Source of the DNA: Malikia spinosa
GTDB lineage: Bacteria > Pseudomonadota > Gammaproteobacteria > Burkholderiales > Burkholderiaceae_C
Reading direction: 5' to 3'
Assembly (NCBI RefSeq): GCF_002980625.1
Contig: NZ_PVLR01000005.1
Location: 44,281 to 108,280 of the forward strand
DNA length: 64,000 nucleotides
Part shown: positions 48,369-57,025 of the stretch, in pieces
Position numbering within the stretch: position 1 is the stretch's first letter
Layout: each line of letters opens with the position of its first letter
The notes under the pieces: model-generated
The model's database searches: none
What the model was told of the DNA's origin: nothing
What the model saw: only the letters and a program-made list of their open reading frames with translations
Made by a program: the position numbers and the translations under genes

Positions 48369-48899
48369 ATGCTGCACGCTTCCAGACGCATCCCCCAGGG
48401 CGCTGGCCTGGCACCCGTATTGCTCAAGCGCGCGCCCACGCTGACGCTGGACTGGGACCTGCGCCAGAAAAGCCGCTTCGACTGCGAGGACAGCGAAGGC
48501 CGGCGCATCGGCGTCTTCCTGCCGCGCGGCACGCTGCTGCGCGGCGACGACATGCTGGTCACGCTCGACGGCAGCTTGCTGCGCGTGGTCGCCGCGCCGC
48601 AGCCGCTGCTGCGCATCACGCATTGCCCCGCGCACGGCAGCCCGTTCGACCTGCTGCGCGCGGCCTACCATCTGGGCAACCGCCATGTGCCGATCGAGCT
48701 CAAGCCCGACCACCTGAAGATCGAACCCGACCATGTGCTGGCCGACATGCTGCGCCAGATGCACCTGATCGTGGCCGAGGCCTGCGAGGCCTTCGAGCCT
48801 GAAGCCGGTGCCTACGGCGAGCATGCCACCATGGGGCATTCGCACGGCCACGAGCCTCACGGGGCGCATGACCATTCCCATGACAGCCATGGGCACTGA
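48369..48899 (+). CDS. ureE: Urease accessory protein UreE (nickel metallochaperone)
   Basis: 176 residues. The peptide-binding half ([31 protein letters not shown], core [17 protein letters not shown]) is followed by the metal-binding half with the conserved His of [13 protein letters not shown]. The last 25 residues are His-rich ([21 protein letters not shown]), a nickel-storing tail as in Klebsiella UreE. Two bases separate it from ureC. Delivers nickel to the UreDFG complex. Confidence 0.95.
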   Translation: MLHASRRIPQGAGLAPVLLKRAPTLTLDWDLRQKSRFDCEDSEGRRIGVFLPRGTLLRGDDMLVTLDGSLLRVVAAPQPLLRITHCPAHGSPFDLLRAAYHLGNRHVPIELKPDHLKIEPDHVLADMLRQMHLIVAEACEAFEPEAGAYGEHATMGHSHGHEPHGAHDHSHDSHGH

Positions 48900-48900
48900 A

Positions 48901-49647
48901 ATGAAACCACCGCTGGACAGACCCGCAGCGCCCCTGGCCGGTGAGGTTGCCGCTCCCGTCCTGGCCGATGCCCTGCTGCCGCTGATGTGGCTGGCCTCGC
49001 CAGCGCTGCCGGTCGGTGGCTTCTCCTATTCCGAAGGGCTGGAGCCCGCGGTCGAGGCGGGACGGGTGCGCGACGAGGCCAGCGCCGCCGACTGGCTGGC
49101 CGACCAGCTCCAGCTCGGCCCGGCGCGCGCCGAACTCGGCCTGATCGCGCAGGCGGTCGAGGCCTGGCGCCAGCAGGACTGGCCGACGCTGCTGCGCCTC
49201 GACCAGTGGGTGCGCAGCACGCGCGAGACCGCCGAGCTGCGCCTGCAAAGCGAGCAGATGGGCCGCTCGCTGATCGAATGGCTCAAGTCACTGCAGCGGC
49301 CCGACTTCTCGCCCCAGCAGCTGCCGCCGGCGCTGCAGGCCCCGACCTATCCGCTGGCCTACGCGCTGGCACTGGCGGTCCAGCTGCCGCCCGGCCAGCC
49401 CCCGGCGCACGGCCTCTATGCCTACGCCTTCGGCTGGGCCGAGAACATGGTGCAGGCCGCGATCAAGTCCGTGCCGCTCGGCCAGAGCGCCGGCCAGCGC
49501 ATCCTGCAGCGGCTCTGCGCCGAAATCCCCGCCGCCATCACCCGCGCGCTGCGCCAGCGCGAGGACGAGCGCCAGGCCTTCAGCCCGATGCTCGCGATCC
49601 TGTCGGCGCGCCACGAAACCCAGTATTCCCGTCTGTTCCGCTCATGA
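48901..49647 (+). CDS. ureF: Urease accessory protein UreF
   Basis: 248 residues, all-helical. [21 protein letters not shown] is the UreF signature; [13 protein letters not shown] and [28 protein letters not shown] follow. Part of the UreD-UreF-UreG activation complex. The ATG at 48901 is one base after the ureE stop; an earlier ATG at 48889 lies inside ureE. Its stop overlaps the ureG ATG. Confidence 0.95.
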   Translation: MKPPLDRPAAPLAGEVAAPVLADALLPLMWLASPALPVGGFSYSEGLEPAVEAGRVRDEASAADWLADQLQLGPARAELGLIAQAVEAWRQQDWPTLLRLDQWVRSTRETAELRLQSEQMGRSLIEWLKSLQRPDFSPQQLPPALQAPTYPLAYALALAVQLPPGQPPAHGLYAYAFGWAENMVQAAIKSVPLGQSAGQRILQRLCAEIPAAITRALRQREDERQAFSPMLAILSARHETQYSRLFRS

Positions 49648-50306
49648 ACGCTCCCTCCCTGCACCAGATCCCCGGCCGCACCAAGATCCTGCCCCCGCTG
49701 CGCGTCGGCATCGGCGGCCCGGTCGGCTCCGGCAAGACCACCCTGCTCGAAATGCTTTGCAAGGCGATGCGCGCGCGCTACGACCTGATCGCCATCACCA
49801 ACGACATCTACACCAAGGAAGACCAGCGCCTGCTCACGCTGAGCGGCGCGCTGCCGGCCGAGCGCATCATGGGCGTCGAGACCGGCGGCTGCCCGCATAC
49901 CGCGATCCGCGAGGACGCCTCGATCAACCTCGAGGCGATCGACCGCATGCTCGAGCAGTTCCCCGATGCCGACATCGTCTTCATCGAGTCGGGCGGCGAC
50001 AACCTGGCCGCGACCTTCAGCCCCGAGCTGTCCGACCTGACGATCTACGTGATCGACGTAGCCGCCGGCGAGAAGATCCCGCGCAAGGGCGGCCCCGGCA
50101 TCACCAAGAGCGACCTGTTCGTGATCAACAAGACCGACCTCGCGCCCCATGTCGGCGCCGACCTCGAGGTCATGCGGCGCGACACCGCGCGCATGCGGCC
50201 CGACCACGAGCGCCGGCCCTGGTTCATGACCAACCTCAAGACCCTCGACGGCCTGGCCGACGTGGTCGGCTTCATCGAGCGCCGCGGCCTGCTGAGCCAG
50301 TCCTGA
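49644..50306 (+). CDS. ureG: Urease accessory protein UreG (GTPase)
   Basis: SIMIBI GTPase of 220 residues. P-loop [16 protein letters not shown], the nickel-binding CPH in [15 protein letters not shown], Walker [11 protein letters not shown] and the NKTD guanine motif. GTP hydrolysis drives nickel insertion into UreC. Last gene of the urease operon. The next gene is convergent and a hairpin lies between them. Confidence 0.97.
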   Translation: MNAPSLHQIPGRTKILPPLRVGIGGPVGSGKTTLLEMLCKAMRARYDLIAITNDIYTKEDQRLLTLSGALPAERIMGVETGGCPHTAIREDASINLEAIDRMLEQFPDADIVFIESGGDNLAATFSPELSDLTIYVIDVAAGEKIPRKGGPGITKSDLFVINKTDLAPHVGADLEVMRRDTARMRPDHERRPWFMTNLKTLDGLADVVGFIERRGLLSQS

Positions 50307-50347
50307 AGTTGCCTCCCGCGCGGGTACCGATTCCCGCGCCGCAGCGA

Positions 50348-50377
50348 CGAAAAAAAGCCGCTCCAGGGAGCGGCTTT
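50348..50377 (-). terminator. Rho-independent terminator for the convergent minus-strand gene
   Basis: AAAGCCGCTCC (50354-50364) pairs with GGAGCGGCTTT (50367-50377). On the minus strand a run of seven T follows, so it stops the gene at 50417-50824. On the plus strand only CTTTG follows, so it is a weaker stop for ureG. Confidence 0.8.
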
Positions 50378-50416
50378 GCAATTTGCGCCTGACCGGGCGT
50401 GCAGCCCGGCAGTCAA

Positions 50417-50824
50417 TCAGATGTAGAACAGGTGGCTGTCGAGCGCTTGGCTGGCCTTGGCCAGGCGCTGAGCGGCCGACGACGCCTTGGCCGCGCTCTG
50501 CACGGCGCGCTTTTCGATCGCCAGCAGGCGGGCGGCGGCGCGGGCCTGGGCGCGGCGGGCGGCCCACTGGTCCAGGCGGGCGACAGCGCGTGCGCTCATG
50601 CGGCGCACGGTGCCGGTCAGCAACAGGCTGCCGGCGAAGACCACGGCCCACAGGGCAACCCAGGCCAGGAACAGGTGGTCGTCGAGCCAGGTCTCGATCA
50701 GCTGGTCAGCCACCACGGCCAGGGCGGCGACGGAGGCGGCCAGCAGCAGGGCGGCCAGGCCGCGTGCATTCTCGGGCTTGGTCGACGGGCTGTAGCTGCG
50801 GGGGAACAGGGTGGCGGCGATATT
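50417..50824 (-). CDS. Small two-helix membrane protein of unknown function
   Basis: 135 residues. Two hydrophobic helices at about 22-42 and 52-73 are followed by a long basic, Ala-rich helical tail (ARLDQWAARRAQARAAARLLAIEKRAVQSAAKASSAAQRLA, core ARAAARLLAIEKRAVQSA), probably cytoplasmic and coiled. The start at 50824 has an AGAGGAAAG ribosome site; an in-frame start at 50899 lacks one. I do not recognise the family. It faces away from a LysR gene and shares an AT-rich control region with it. Confidence 0.7.
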   Translation of the reverse strand, partial: NIAATLFPRSYSPSTKPENARGLAALLLAASVAALAVVADQLIETWLDDHLFLAWVALWAVVFAGSLLLTGTVRRMSARAVARLDQWAARRAQARAAARLLAIEKRAVQSAAKASSAAQRLAKASQALDSHLFYI

Positions 50825-50852
50825 CATGATTTTCTTTCCTCTCGGCGGTGGC

Positions 50853-50928
50853 TGTTGCGCTGCAACAATCAATGGTGCGATCTTAGGGTAAACCCGCATT
50901 GCATGCCAATTTATTTTTGTAATGCAAT
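50853..50928. promoter_or_regulatory. Dyads in the divergent LysR control region
   Basis: TGTTGC/GCAACA (50853-50867, three-base centre) and ATTGCAT (50898-50904) with ATGCAAT (50922-50928). The second is near the LysR start, where such regulators usually bind. The stretch is AT-rich against its surroundings. Confidence 0.45.
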
Positions 50929-50943
50929 ATATTCACATCGCAT

Positions 50944-51900
50944 ATGAATGAACTCAACTTCCGCACGCTGGACCTCAACCTGCTGCGCGTCTTCGACGAG
51001 GTGATGTCGGAGCGCAACCTGACCCGCGCTGCGCACAATCTCGCGACCACCCAGCCCGCCGTCAGCAATGCGCTGCGCCGCCTGCGCGAGCTGCTCGGCG
51101 ACGACCTGGTGCGACGTTCAGGCTATGGCGTCGAGCCCACGCCGCTGGCGCTCACGCTCTGGCCCACGGTGCGCGACGCGTTGCGCCAGTTGCGCGACTC
51201 GCTCGCGCCGGGCGTGTTCGACCCGGCGCAGGCGCAGAACCATTTCGTGCTCGCGATGGCCGACTCGACCGCGACCAAGCTCGCGCCCGGCCTGGTCGAG
51301 ACCCTGGCGCAGGAAGCGCCCGGGGTCACGCTGCGGCTGCTGCCGCTGACCACGCGCGACCCGCGTCCGCTGCTCGAGCAGGGCGAGGTCGACCTCGCGG
51401 TCGGCTATTTCCCCGGCGTGCTGACCGAACTGACCGCCAGCCATTTGCAGGAGAGCGCACCGCGCTTTCTGCACCAGCGCCTGTACGAGGGCCGCTATGT
51501 GGTCGTGATGCGGCGCGGTCACCCGCTGGCAGGCCGTCCCATCACGCTGGCTGATTTCTGTGCCGCGCGCCACCTGCTGGTGAGCTTTTCCGGCCGGCCG
51601 TTCGGCTTCGTCGACGAGGCGCTGGCGGCCCAGGGCCTGGCTCGGCGCGTCGTGCTGACGGTCAACCAGTTCTTCACTGCCGGCCGCGTGGTCTCGACCT
51701 CCGACCTGCTGACGGTGCTGCCGCTGCATTTCATCGGTGCCACCGGCATGGAAGCCGAGCTGACCCACTGCGAGCTGCCGCTCGATCTGCCGCATGTCCA
51801 TGTCGACGCGCTGTGGCGGCGCCAGCAGCATGGCCAGAGCTCGCACCGCTGGCTGCGCGAGGCGGTGTTCCGCGCCGTCGGCAAGGGAGTGCCCGCGTGA
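50944..51900 (+). CDS. LysR-family transcriptional regulator
   Basis: 318 residues. Winged helix at about 6-65 (LDLNLLRVFDEVMSERNLTRAAHNLATTQPAVSNALRRLRELLG, core LTRAAHNLATTQPAVSNALR), then a PBP2-type effector domain from about 90 to 300 (LAVGYFPGV, FFTAGRVVSTSDLLTVLP). The LAVG-type effector domain resembles the NodD/PcpR-like branch. The target is unknown; its own promoter region and the divergent membrane-protein gene are candidates. The stop overlaps the GTG of the next gene. Confidence 0.9.
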   Translation: MNELNFRTLDLNLLRVFDEVMSERNLTRAAHNLATTQPAVSNALRRLRELLGDDLVRRSGYGVEPTPLALTLWPTVRDALRQLRDSLAPGVFDPAQAQNHFVLAMADSTATKLAPGLVETLAQEAPGVTLRLLPLTTRDPRPLLEQGEVDLAVGYFPGVLTELTASHLQESAPRFLHQRLYEGRYVVVMRRGHPLAGRPITLADFCAARHLLVSFSGRPFGFVDEALAAQGLARRVVLTVNQFFTAGRVVSTSDLLTVLPLHFIGATGMEAELTHCELPLDLPHVHVDALWRRQQHGQSSHRWLREAVFRAVGKGVPA

Positions 51901-52736
51901 GGCTGCAACTGCTCAGCGACCTCCATCTTGAGGCCAATCCCCACTGCGTGATCGAGCCAGCCCCAGGCGCCGACCTGCTGGTGCTCGCCGGCGACATCGG
52001 CTCCTACCAGGCCCGCCAGGCCGGTGTCATGACCGAGCCCGACTGGGGCCTGCAGCGTTTCTCGCCGCTGCCCCAGTACGCGGGCTGGCCGGTGCCGGTG
52101 CTGTTCGTGCCGGGCAATCACGAGTACGACGCGCTCGACTTCGACTGGGCCCATGCCGAACTGCGCGCCACCTGCGACCGGCTCGGTATCCGCTGGCTCG
52201 AACGCGAGCAGTGGTTGCACCAGGGCGTGCGCTTCGTCGGCACCACGCTCTGGTCCGACTACGATGCGCTCGCGCTGCGGGCCGAGCCGATGCGCGCGCT
52301 GCAGCAGCGCGGCAAGGCGTTCCGGGCCGCCAATTTCTACCTCGAGAAGATGGCCACCCAGCGCGCTGGCGCACTGTTCGATGCCGCCGCCATGCGCGAG
52401 CAGGCGCTGCTGTGCCAGCACTGGCTCGACCAGGCCCTGGCCCAGCCGCATGACGGGCCGACCGTGGTGATCACGCATTTCGCCCCCAGCCTGCGCAGCG
52501 CCGACCCGCGCTACGGCCTGACCCCGGGTACCGCGGGCTTCTGCAACGCGCTCGACGGCTGGCTCGAACGGGCCGATCTCTGGCTGCACGGCCATCTGCA
52601 CTGCGCGCACGACTACCGCGTCGGTCGCTGCCGCGTGGTCGCCAATCCGCTGGGCTACGCCGGCAAGCAGGAGCAGGAGGGCTTCTTGCCCGGGCTGTGT
52701 CTTGAGCTGGCGCAGCGCGGCGCAGCCGGGCAATAA
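51897..52736 (+). CDS. Calcineurin-like metallophosphoesterase
   Basis: 279 residues. Metal-binding motifs in order: SDLHLE (N terminus), LVLAGDIG (about 35), VPGNHEYD (about 75), ITHFAPS (about 197) and HGHLH (about 235). The set defines the metallophosphoesterase fold, with a dinuclear metal site. The GTG start overlaps the LysR stop, so it is co-translated. The target may be a nucleotide, nucleic acid or phosphoprotein; sequence does not say. Confidence 0.88.
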   Translation: MRLQLLSDLHLEANPHCVIEPAPGADLLVLAGDIGSYQARQAGVMTEPDWGLQRFSPLPQYAGWPVPVLFVPGNHEYDALDFDWAHAELRATCDRLGIRWLEREQWLHQGVRFVGTTLWSDYDALALRAEPMRALQQRGKAFRAANFYLEKMATQRAGALFDAAAMREQALLCQHWLDQALAQPHDGPTVVITHFAPSLRSADPRYGLTPGTAGFCNALDGWLERADLWLHGHLHCAHDYRVGRCRVVANPLGYAGKQEQEGFLPGLCLELAQRGAAGQ

Positions 52737-52765
52737 AAAAGCCGGTGCATGAGTCATGCACCGGC
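52735..52765 (-). terminator. Strong rho-independent terminator on the minus strand
   Basis: GCCGGTGCATGA (52741-52752) and TCATGCACCGGC (52754-52765) form a 12-pair stem; on the minus strand six T follow. It ends either alr or the small RNA candidate. On the plus strand no T-run follows, and it begins four bases after the metallophosphoesterase stop. Confidence 0.9.
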
Positions 52766-52874
52766 CTAAGCAATCGCATCTCTTTGGACGCTGGATCTGA
52801 TGTTGTTGGACTTGTATTGTCTCCTCGGTCCTCTCGCTGTGCGACCGGCAGTTGAACTGTCCAGGTCGGCGAGT
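52735..52874 (-). ncRNA. Candidate small RNA of about 140 bases
   Basis: On the minus strand a TACAAT box (52886-52881) predicts a start near 52874. The RNA would open with a layered stem: CTCGC with GCGAG (52873-52869 and 52837-52833), GACC with GGTC, and CAGT with ACTG around a three-base loop. A 60-base, A/C-rich part (with CAACAACATC) then leads to a 12-pair terminator with a T-run. There is no start codon at a sensible distance from its AGGAGA. The -35 box is weak. It may instead be the 3' untranslated region of alr. Confidence 0.5.
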
Positions 52875-52970
52875 GGACTCATTGTAGGGAAACGTACCGG
52901 TTCCGGGCATAGGGACTTACCCGAACAGGGCTGACCCTGTGCCCAGCCTCAGTCCGCCGTCTGGTGGAGC

Positions 52971-54134
52971 TCAGGCCGCTGCTGCCACGGTCGCCGGCTC
53001 GGACTCATCGAGCGCGAACGGCACCCGGGCCGCCACCGCGCACAGCAGCTCGTACGCAATCGTCCCGGCCGCCTGCGCCACCTCGTCCACCGGCAGCAGC
53101 GCGCCATGCCGACTGCGGCCCCACAGCACCACCTCGTCGCCGATCTGGCAGGGCGGGGCGTCGGCTTCGGCCGGCCCGAGGTCCACGGCCAGCATGTCCA
53201 TGCTGATGCGCCCGACCAGTTGGCTGCGCACCCCCCTGACCAGCACCGGCGTGCCGCTGCCCGCGTGGCGCGGATAGCCGTCGGCATAGCCGCAAGCCAC
53301 GATGCCGATGCGCATCGTCGCTGGCGCGATGAAGGTCGAGCCATAGCCGACCGATTCGCCGGCCTCGACCTGCTGCACCGCGATCAGCCGGCTCGCCAGC
53401 GTCATGGCCGGCTGCAGCTGCCAGTCGGCGCTGCGGTGCTCGGGGTGATCCGGGGCACTGCCGTAGAGCGCGATGCCGCCGCGCACCCAGTCGGCCGACA
53501 GGGCGCCCGAGCCCAGCTCGCGCGCGGCGTGGCGCAGCGTGGCGGCGCTGTTGCACAGGCTGCGTTCGCCCGGCAGGTCGCTCGTGGCGGCCGCGAAGGC
53601 CTCAAGCTGGTGCGCGATGCCATCGGTACCAAAGCGTGCGCTGTCGGCATCGCTGAAATGCGTCACCAGCGAGATCTCGTCAACCTGGGGCAGGGCGTTG
53701 AGCCGGGCCCAGGCCGAGCGCAAGGCCGCCGGCCTGAAGCCGAGCCGGTTCATGCCCGAATTCATCTTGAGGAACACCCGGTGCGGCTGGTGCGTCTTGT
53801 GCGCCGCCAGCCAGTCGATCTGCTCCTCGCAGTGCACCACATGCCAGAGGTTCAGGCGCGAGCAGAGCTCGAGATCGCGCGCCTCGAAACAGCCCTCGAG
53901 CAGCAGGATCGGGCCGCGCCAGTCCAGCGCGCGCAGCCGCTCGGCCTCGGCCAGGTCGAGCAGCGCAAAGCCGTCGGCGGCGCGCAGCGCGGGAAAGACC
54001 CGTTCCAGGCCATGGCCATAGGCGTTGGCCTTGACCACGGCCCAGAGGCGCGAGTCGGGGGCGGCGCGCTGCAGGCGCTCGAGGTTGTGGCGCAGGGCGC
54101 AAAGGTGTACGGTGGCAAGTATCGGACGCGGCAT
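52971..54134 (-). CDS. alr: Alanine racemase
   Basis: PLP enzyme that makes D-alanine for peptidoglycan; cytoplasmic. 387 residues. PLP lysine in AVVKANAYGHG (Lys35) and catalytic tyrosine in SVGYGSTFIAP (about 264); FLKMNSGMNRLGF and GRISMDMLAVDL are also family blocks. The last 15 residues are an Ala-rich tail. It is divergent from lplT. A biosynthetic Alr rather than the catabolic DadX is suggested by the absence of a dadA gene nearby. Confidence 0.95.
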   Translation of the reverse strand: MPRPILATVHLCALRHNLERLQRAAPDSRLWAVVKANAYGHGLERVFPALRAADGFALLDLAEAERLRALDWRGPILLLEGCFEARDLELCSRLNLWHVVHCEEQIDWLAAHKTHQPHRVFLKMNSGMNRLGFRPAALRSAWARLNALPQVDEISLVTHFSDADSARFGTDGIAHQLEAFAAATSDLPGERSLCNSAATLRHAARELGSGALSADWVRGGIALYGSAPDHPEHRSADWQLQPAMTLASRLIAVQQVEAGESVGYGSTFIAPATMRIGIVACGYADGYPRHAGSGTPVLVRGVRSQLVGRISMDMLAVDLGPAEADAPPCQIGDEVVLWGRSRHGALLPVDEVAQAAGTIAYELLCAVAARVPFALDESEPATVAAAA

Positions 54135-54293
54135 GGGCGTGATGTTAGCAATGAAGCCGGGGCGCCGGGCCGGTCGACGCTTGAGCTCGACATGCTATAA
54201 ACCCGCCACCCGTGGAGTGAATCCCCGGCCAGCCCTTGATCCGCCTCGACAAGACTCTGTGAACCGTACCCCCAGCCCCCAGAACAGACACCC

Positions 54294-55577
54294 ATGAAGC
54301 GCGGCTTCTACACCATCATGACGGCGCAGTTCTTCAGCTCGCTGGCCGACAATGCCCTGTTCGTCGTCGCCGTCGAGCTGCTGCGCAGCAGCCATGCCCC
54401 TGAATGGCAGCGCACGGCCTTGGTGCCGATGTTCGCGCTGTTCTATGTCGTGCTGGCGCCCTTCGTCGGCGCCTTTGCCGACGCCAAGCCCAAGGGTTGG
54501 GTCATGTTCATGAGCAACGCGATCAAGGTGCTGGGCTGCCTGCTGATGCTCACGCCGATGCACCCCCTGCTGGCGTTCTCCATCGTCGGCCTGGGCGCGG
54601 CGGCTTATTCGCCGGCCAAGTACGGCATCCTGACCGAGCTGCTGCCGCCCTCGCAGCTGGTCAAGGCCAATGGCTGGATCGAGGGGCTGACGATCGCGTC
54701 GATCATCCTCGGCGTCGTGCTCGGCGGCCAGATGGTCGGCCCCGCCCTCTCGGGCTGGCTGCTGGCATTCGATCTGCCGCTGCTCGACACCGGTCTTGAC
54801 ACACCGGCCGAGGCCGCGATTGCCTGCCTGGTGCTGGTCTACGCGCTGGCGGCCTGGTTCAACACCCGGATTCCGCTGACCGGCGTGGCGCCGCGCCATA
54901 TGCCGAGCAACCCGCTCGCGCTGCTGCCCGATTTCTGGACCTGCAACAGCCGGCTCTGGCGCGACCGCCTGGGCCAGATCTCGCTCGCGACCACCACCCT
55001 GTTCTGGGGCGTCAGCGGCAACCTGCGCTACATCGTGCTGGCCTGGGCGGCTGCGGCGCTCGGCTACGGCACCACCCAGGCCTCCAGCCTGGTCGGCGTG
55101 GTCGCGATCGGCACCGCCATCGGTGCGGTGGCGGCCTCGATGCGCATGCGGCTGGACCAGGCCACGCGCGTGATGCCGCTGGGCATCGCGATGGGCCTGC
55201 TGGTGGTGCTGATGAACGTGATCGACAACGTCTGGGCGGCGGCACCGTTCCTGATCCTGCTCGGCGCGCTGGGCGGCTTCCTGGTGGTGCCGATGAACGC
55301 GCTGCTGCAGCACCGCGGCCACAACCTGATGGGCGCCGGACGCTCGATCGCGGTGCAGAACTTCAACGAGCAGGCCTGCATCCTGTTCCTGGGCGGGCTC
55401 TACAGCTATTCGACCAGCGTCGGCCTGTCGGCCTTCGGCGCCATCACCGCCTTCGGCCTGGTGGTCGCGGCCGCGATGTGGCTGATCCAGCGCTGGCATG
55501 CGAAGAACCAGCGCCAGCATCCGCACGAACTGCAGCGCCTGCTCGAGATCGCGCGCCGCGACGACCTGCACGGCTGA
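54294..55577 (+). CDS. lplT: Lysophospholipid transporter LplT
   Basis: MFS inner-membrane protein of 427 residues with about twelve helices. N terminus MKRGFYTIMTAQFFSSLADNALFVVAVELL and AAYSPAKYGILTELLPPSQLVKANGW are LplT signatures. It flips lysophospholipids inward for re-acylation; the usual partner Aas is not in this window. A TATAAA box at 54196-54201 could be its promoter. The next gene is convergent after four bases. Confidence 0.93.
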   Translation: MKRGFYTIMTAQFFSSLADNALFVVAVELLRSSHAPEWQRTALVPMFALFYVVLAPFVGAFADAKPKGWVMFMSNAIKVLGCLLMLTPMHPLLAFSIVGLGAAAYSPAKYGILTELLPPSQLVKANGWIEGLTIASIILGVVLGGQMVGPALSGWLLAFDLPLLDTGLDTPAEAAIACLVLVYALAAWFNTRIPLTGVAPRHMPSNPLALLPDFWTCNSRLWRDRLGQISLATTTLFWGVSGNLRYIVLAWAAAALGYGTTQASSLVGVVAIGTAIGAVAASMRMRLDQATRVMPLGIAMGLLVVLMNVIDNVWAAAPFLILLGALGGFLVVPMNALLQHRGHNLMGAGRSIAVQNFNEQACILFLGGLYSYSTSVGLSAFGAITAFGLVVAAAMWLIQRWHAKNQRQHPHELQRLLEIARRDDLHG

Positions 55578-55581
55578 GCCT

Positions 55582-56523
55582 TCAGTCCTCGTAGCGGTTG
55601 ACCGGCAGGCCCGGTACCTCGACCCGCAAGGCAAACACCGCGCCGCTGTCCGGATCGCGCTTCAGCGCGTCCGGCCCGAGTCCGCTGCGCGCCGTGGTCA
55701 GGAACAGGGTGCGCAGGTCCGGCCCGCCAAAGCACAGTCCGGTCGGGCGCTGCGCCGGGGTCGGGATGCGGGCCAGCAGCTGCCCCTTCGGGTCCAGGCA
55801 CAGCATGCAGCCGCCGTCGAGCAGCGCGACCCAGTAGCGGCCCAGCCGGTCCACCGCCGCCCCTTGCGGTCTTGCCGGCATTTCATCGGCCGGGCCGGGT
55901 GGCCGGCGCCAGAACGGTTGCGGATCTCCCAGCAGGGGCGGGTATTGGCCGGCGCTCGGCAGCGCATGGGTCTCGATCCAGCCGCGCTGGCCGTCGCCCC
56001 AGTAGAGCGTGCGGCCGTCGGGCGACCAGGTCAGGCCGCCGGACTCGATGACTCCGCTCGCGACCTGCCGCAGCTCGGGGTGGGGGCGCTCGCGCCGGCG
56101 CAGGCAGTACAGCCCGGCGACCGCCTGAGTCCCGGTCTCGACGCGGGTGCCGACCCAGAACCGGCCCCAGGGATCGCATTGACCGTCGTGGAAGCGCTGA
56201 TGCGCCGGATCGTAGGGCGCCACCGCGATCTGCTGCGGTACATCCTGCCAGCTGGCCGACAGCAGGATGCCGTTGCGCATCGCCATCAGCAAGGCGCCGC
56301 TGCGGCAGGGCACGATGCTGCCGGGGGCCTGTGTCAGCTGCCAGAGCTCGACGCGCCCGCTGGGCAGGTGCAGGCGCCAGATCCGTTCCAGGATGCTGTC
56401 GACCCAGTACAGGCGTTCCTGCTGCGGATGCCAGAAGGGCGAGGCACCCCAGGCACAGCTAGGCGCGGTCAGGCATTCCCAAGCCTGGCCGGCATGCAAG
56501 CTGACAGGCGTTGTGCTGTCCAT
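55582..56523 (-). CDS. SMP-30/gluconolactonase-family protein
   Basis: Six-bladed beta-propeller lactonase-like enzyme, 313 residues. Motifs: GASPFWHPQQERLYWVD, RFHDGQCDPWGRFWVGT (metal site), GLTWSPDGRTLYWGD, RPQGAAVDRLGRYWVAL and PTGLCFGGPDLRTLFLTTA. The metal ligands are the Glu/Asn-equivalent and Asp residues of these blocks; the usual RFND reads RFHD here. It probably opens a sugar lactone. No sugar-acid pathway genes are adjacent. Confidence 0.88.
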   Translation of the reverse strand: MDSTTPVSLHAGQAWECLTAPSCAWGASPFWHPQQERLYWVDSILERIWRLHLPSGRVELWQLTQAPGSIVPCRSGALLMAMRNGILLSASWQDVPQQIAVAPYDPAHQRFHDGQCDPWGRFWVGTRVETGTQAVAGLYCLRRRERPHPELRQVASGVIESGGLTWSPDGRTLYWGDGQRGWIETHALPSAGQYPPLLGDPQPFWRRPPGPADEMPARPQGAAVDRLGRYWVALLDGGCMLCLDPKGQLLARIPTPAQRPTGLCFGGPDLRTLFLTTARSGLGPDALKRDPDSGAVFALRVEVPGLPVNRYED

Positions 56524-56574
56524 GGACTGCCCCCCTTGCGGCGATGATAGGCCGCATTCGCTACACTGACAAAC

Positions 56575-57003
56575 ATGCTCTGGATCAAGTCTTTACACAT
56601 CGTTTTCGTGGCCAGCTGGTTTGCCGGCCTGTTCTACCTGCCGCGCATCTTCGTCAACCTCGCACAGGTCGAGCCCGCCAGCCAGGCCGAGCGCGATCGC
56701 CTGCTGCTGATGGCGCGCAAGCTGGCCCGCTTCATGACCATCCTGGCCGTGCCGGCGCTCGGGCTGGGGCTCTGGCTCTGGCTGTATTACGGCATCGGCA
56801 AGGGGCCGGGCAATGGCTGGATGCATGCCAAGCTGCTGCTGGTCCTGTTGCTGCTGGGCTACCACCATGCCTGTCAGCGCCTCCTCAAGGGCTTCGAGCG
56901 CGGCCAGAACCGCCGCAGCCATGTCTGGTTCCGCTGGTTCAACGAAGTGCCGGTGCTCATGATGCTGGTGATCGTGGTCCTGGTGGTCCTCAAGCCGTTC
57001 TGA
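56575..57003 (+). CDS. HemJ/CopD-like membrane protein
   Basis: 142 residues, four membrane helices. MLWIKSLHIVFVASWFAGLFYLPRIFVNLA with a conserved early His, and HAKLLLVLLLLGYHHAC, follow the UPF0093 family, whose characterised members (HemJ) oxidise protoporphyrinogen IX to protoporphyrin IX in heme synthesis. Heme-ligand histidine at about residue 8. Many annotations call it CopD-family. No other heme genes are adjacent. It is upstream of a VanZ-type gene by 22 bases. Confidence 0.8.
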   Translation: MLWIKSLHIVFVASWFAGLFYLPRIFVNLAQVEPASQAERDRLLLMARKLARFMTILAVPALGLGLWLWLYYGIGKGPGNGWMHAKLLLVLLLLGYHHACQRLLKGFERGQNRRSHVWFRWFNEVPVLMMLVIVVLVVLKPF

Positions 57004-57025
57004 GGCCGCCGCCCTGGGCCAGCCC

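Noticed and set aside
50354..50377. Main terminator of the urease operon
   Set aside because: The T-run is on the minus strand; on the plus strand only CTTTG follows, so it mainly serves the convergent gene.
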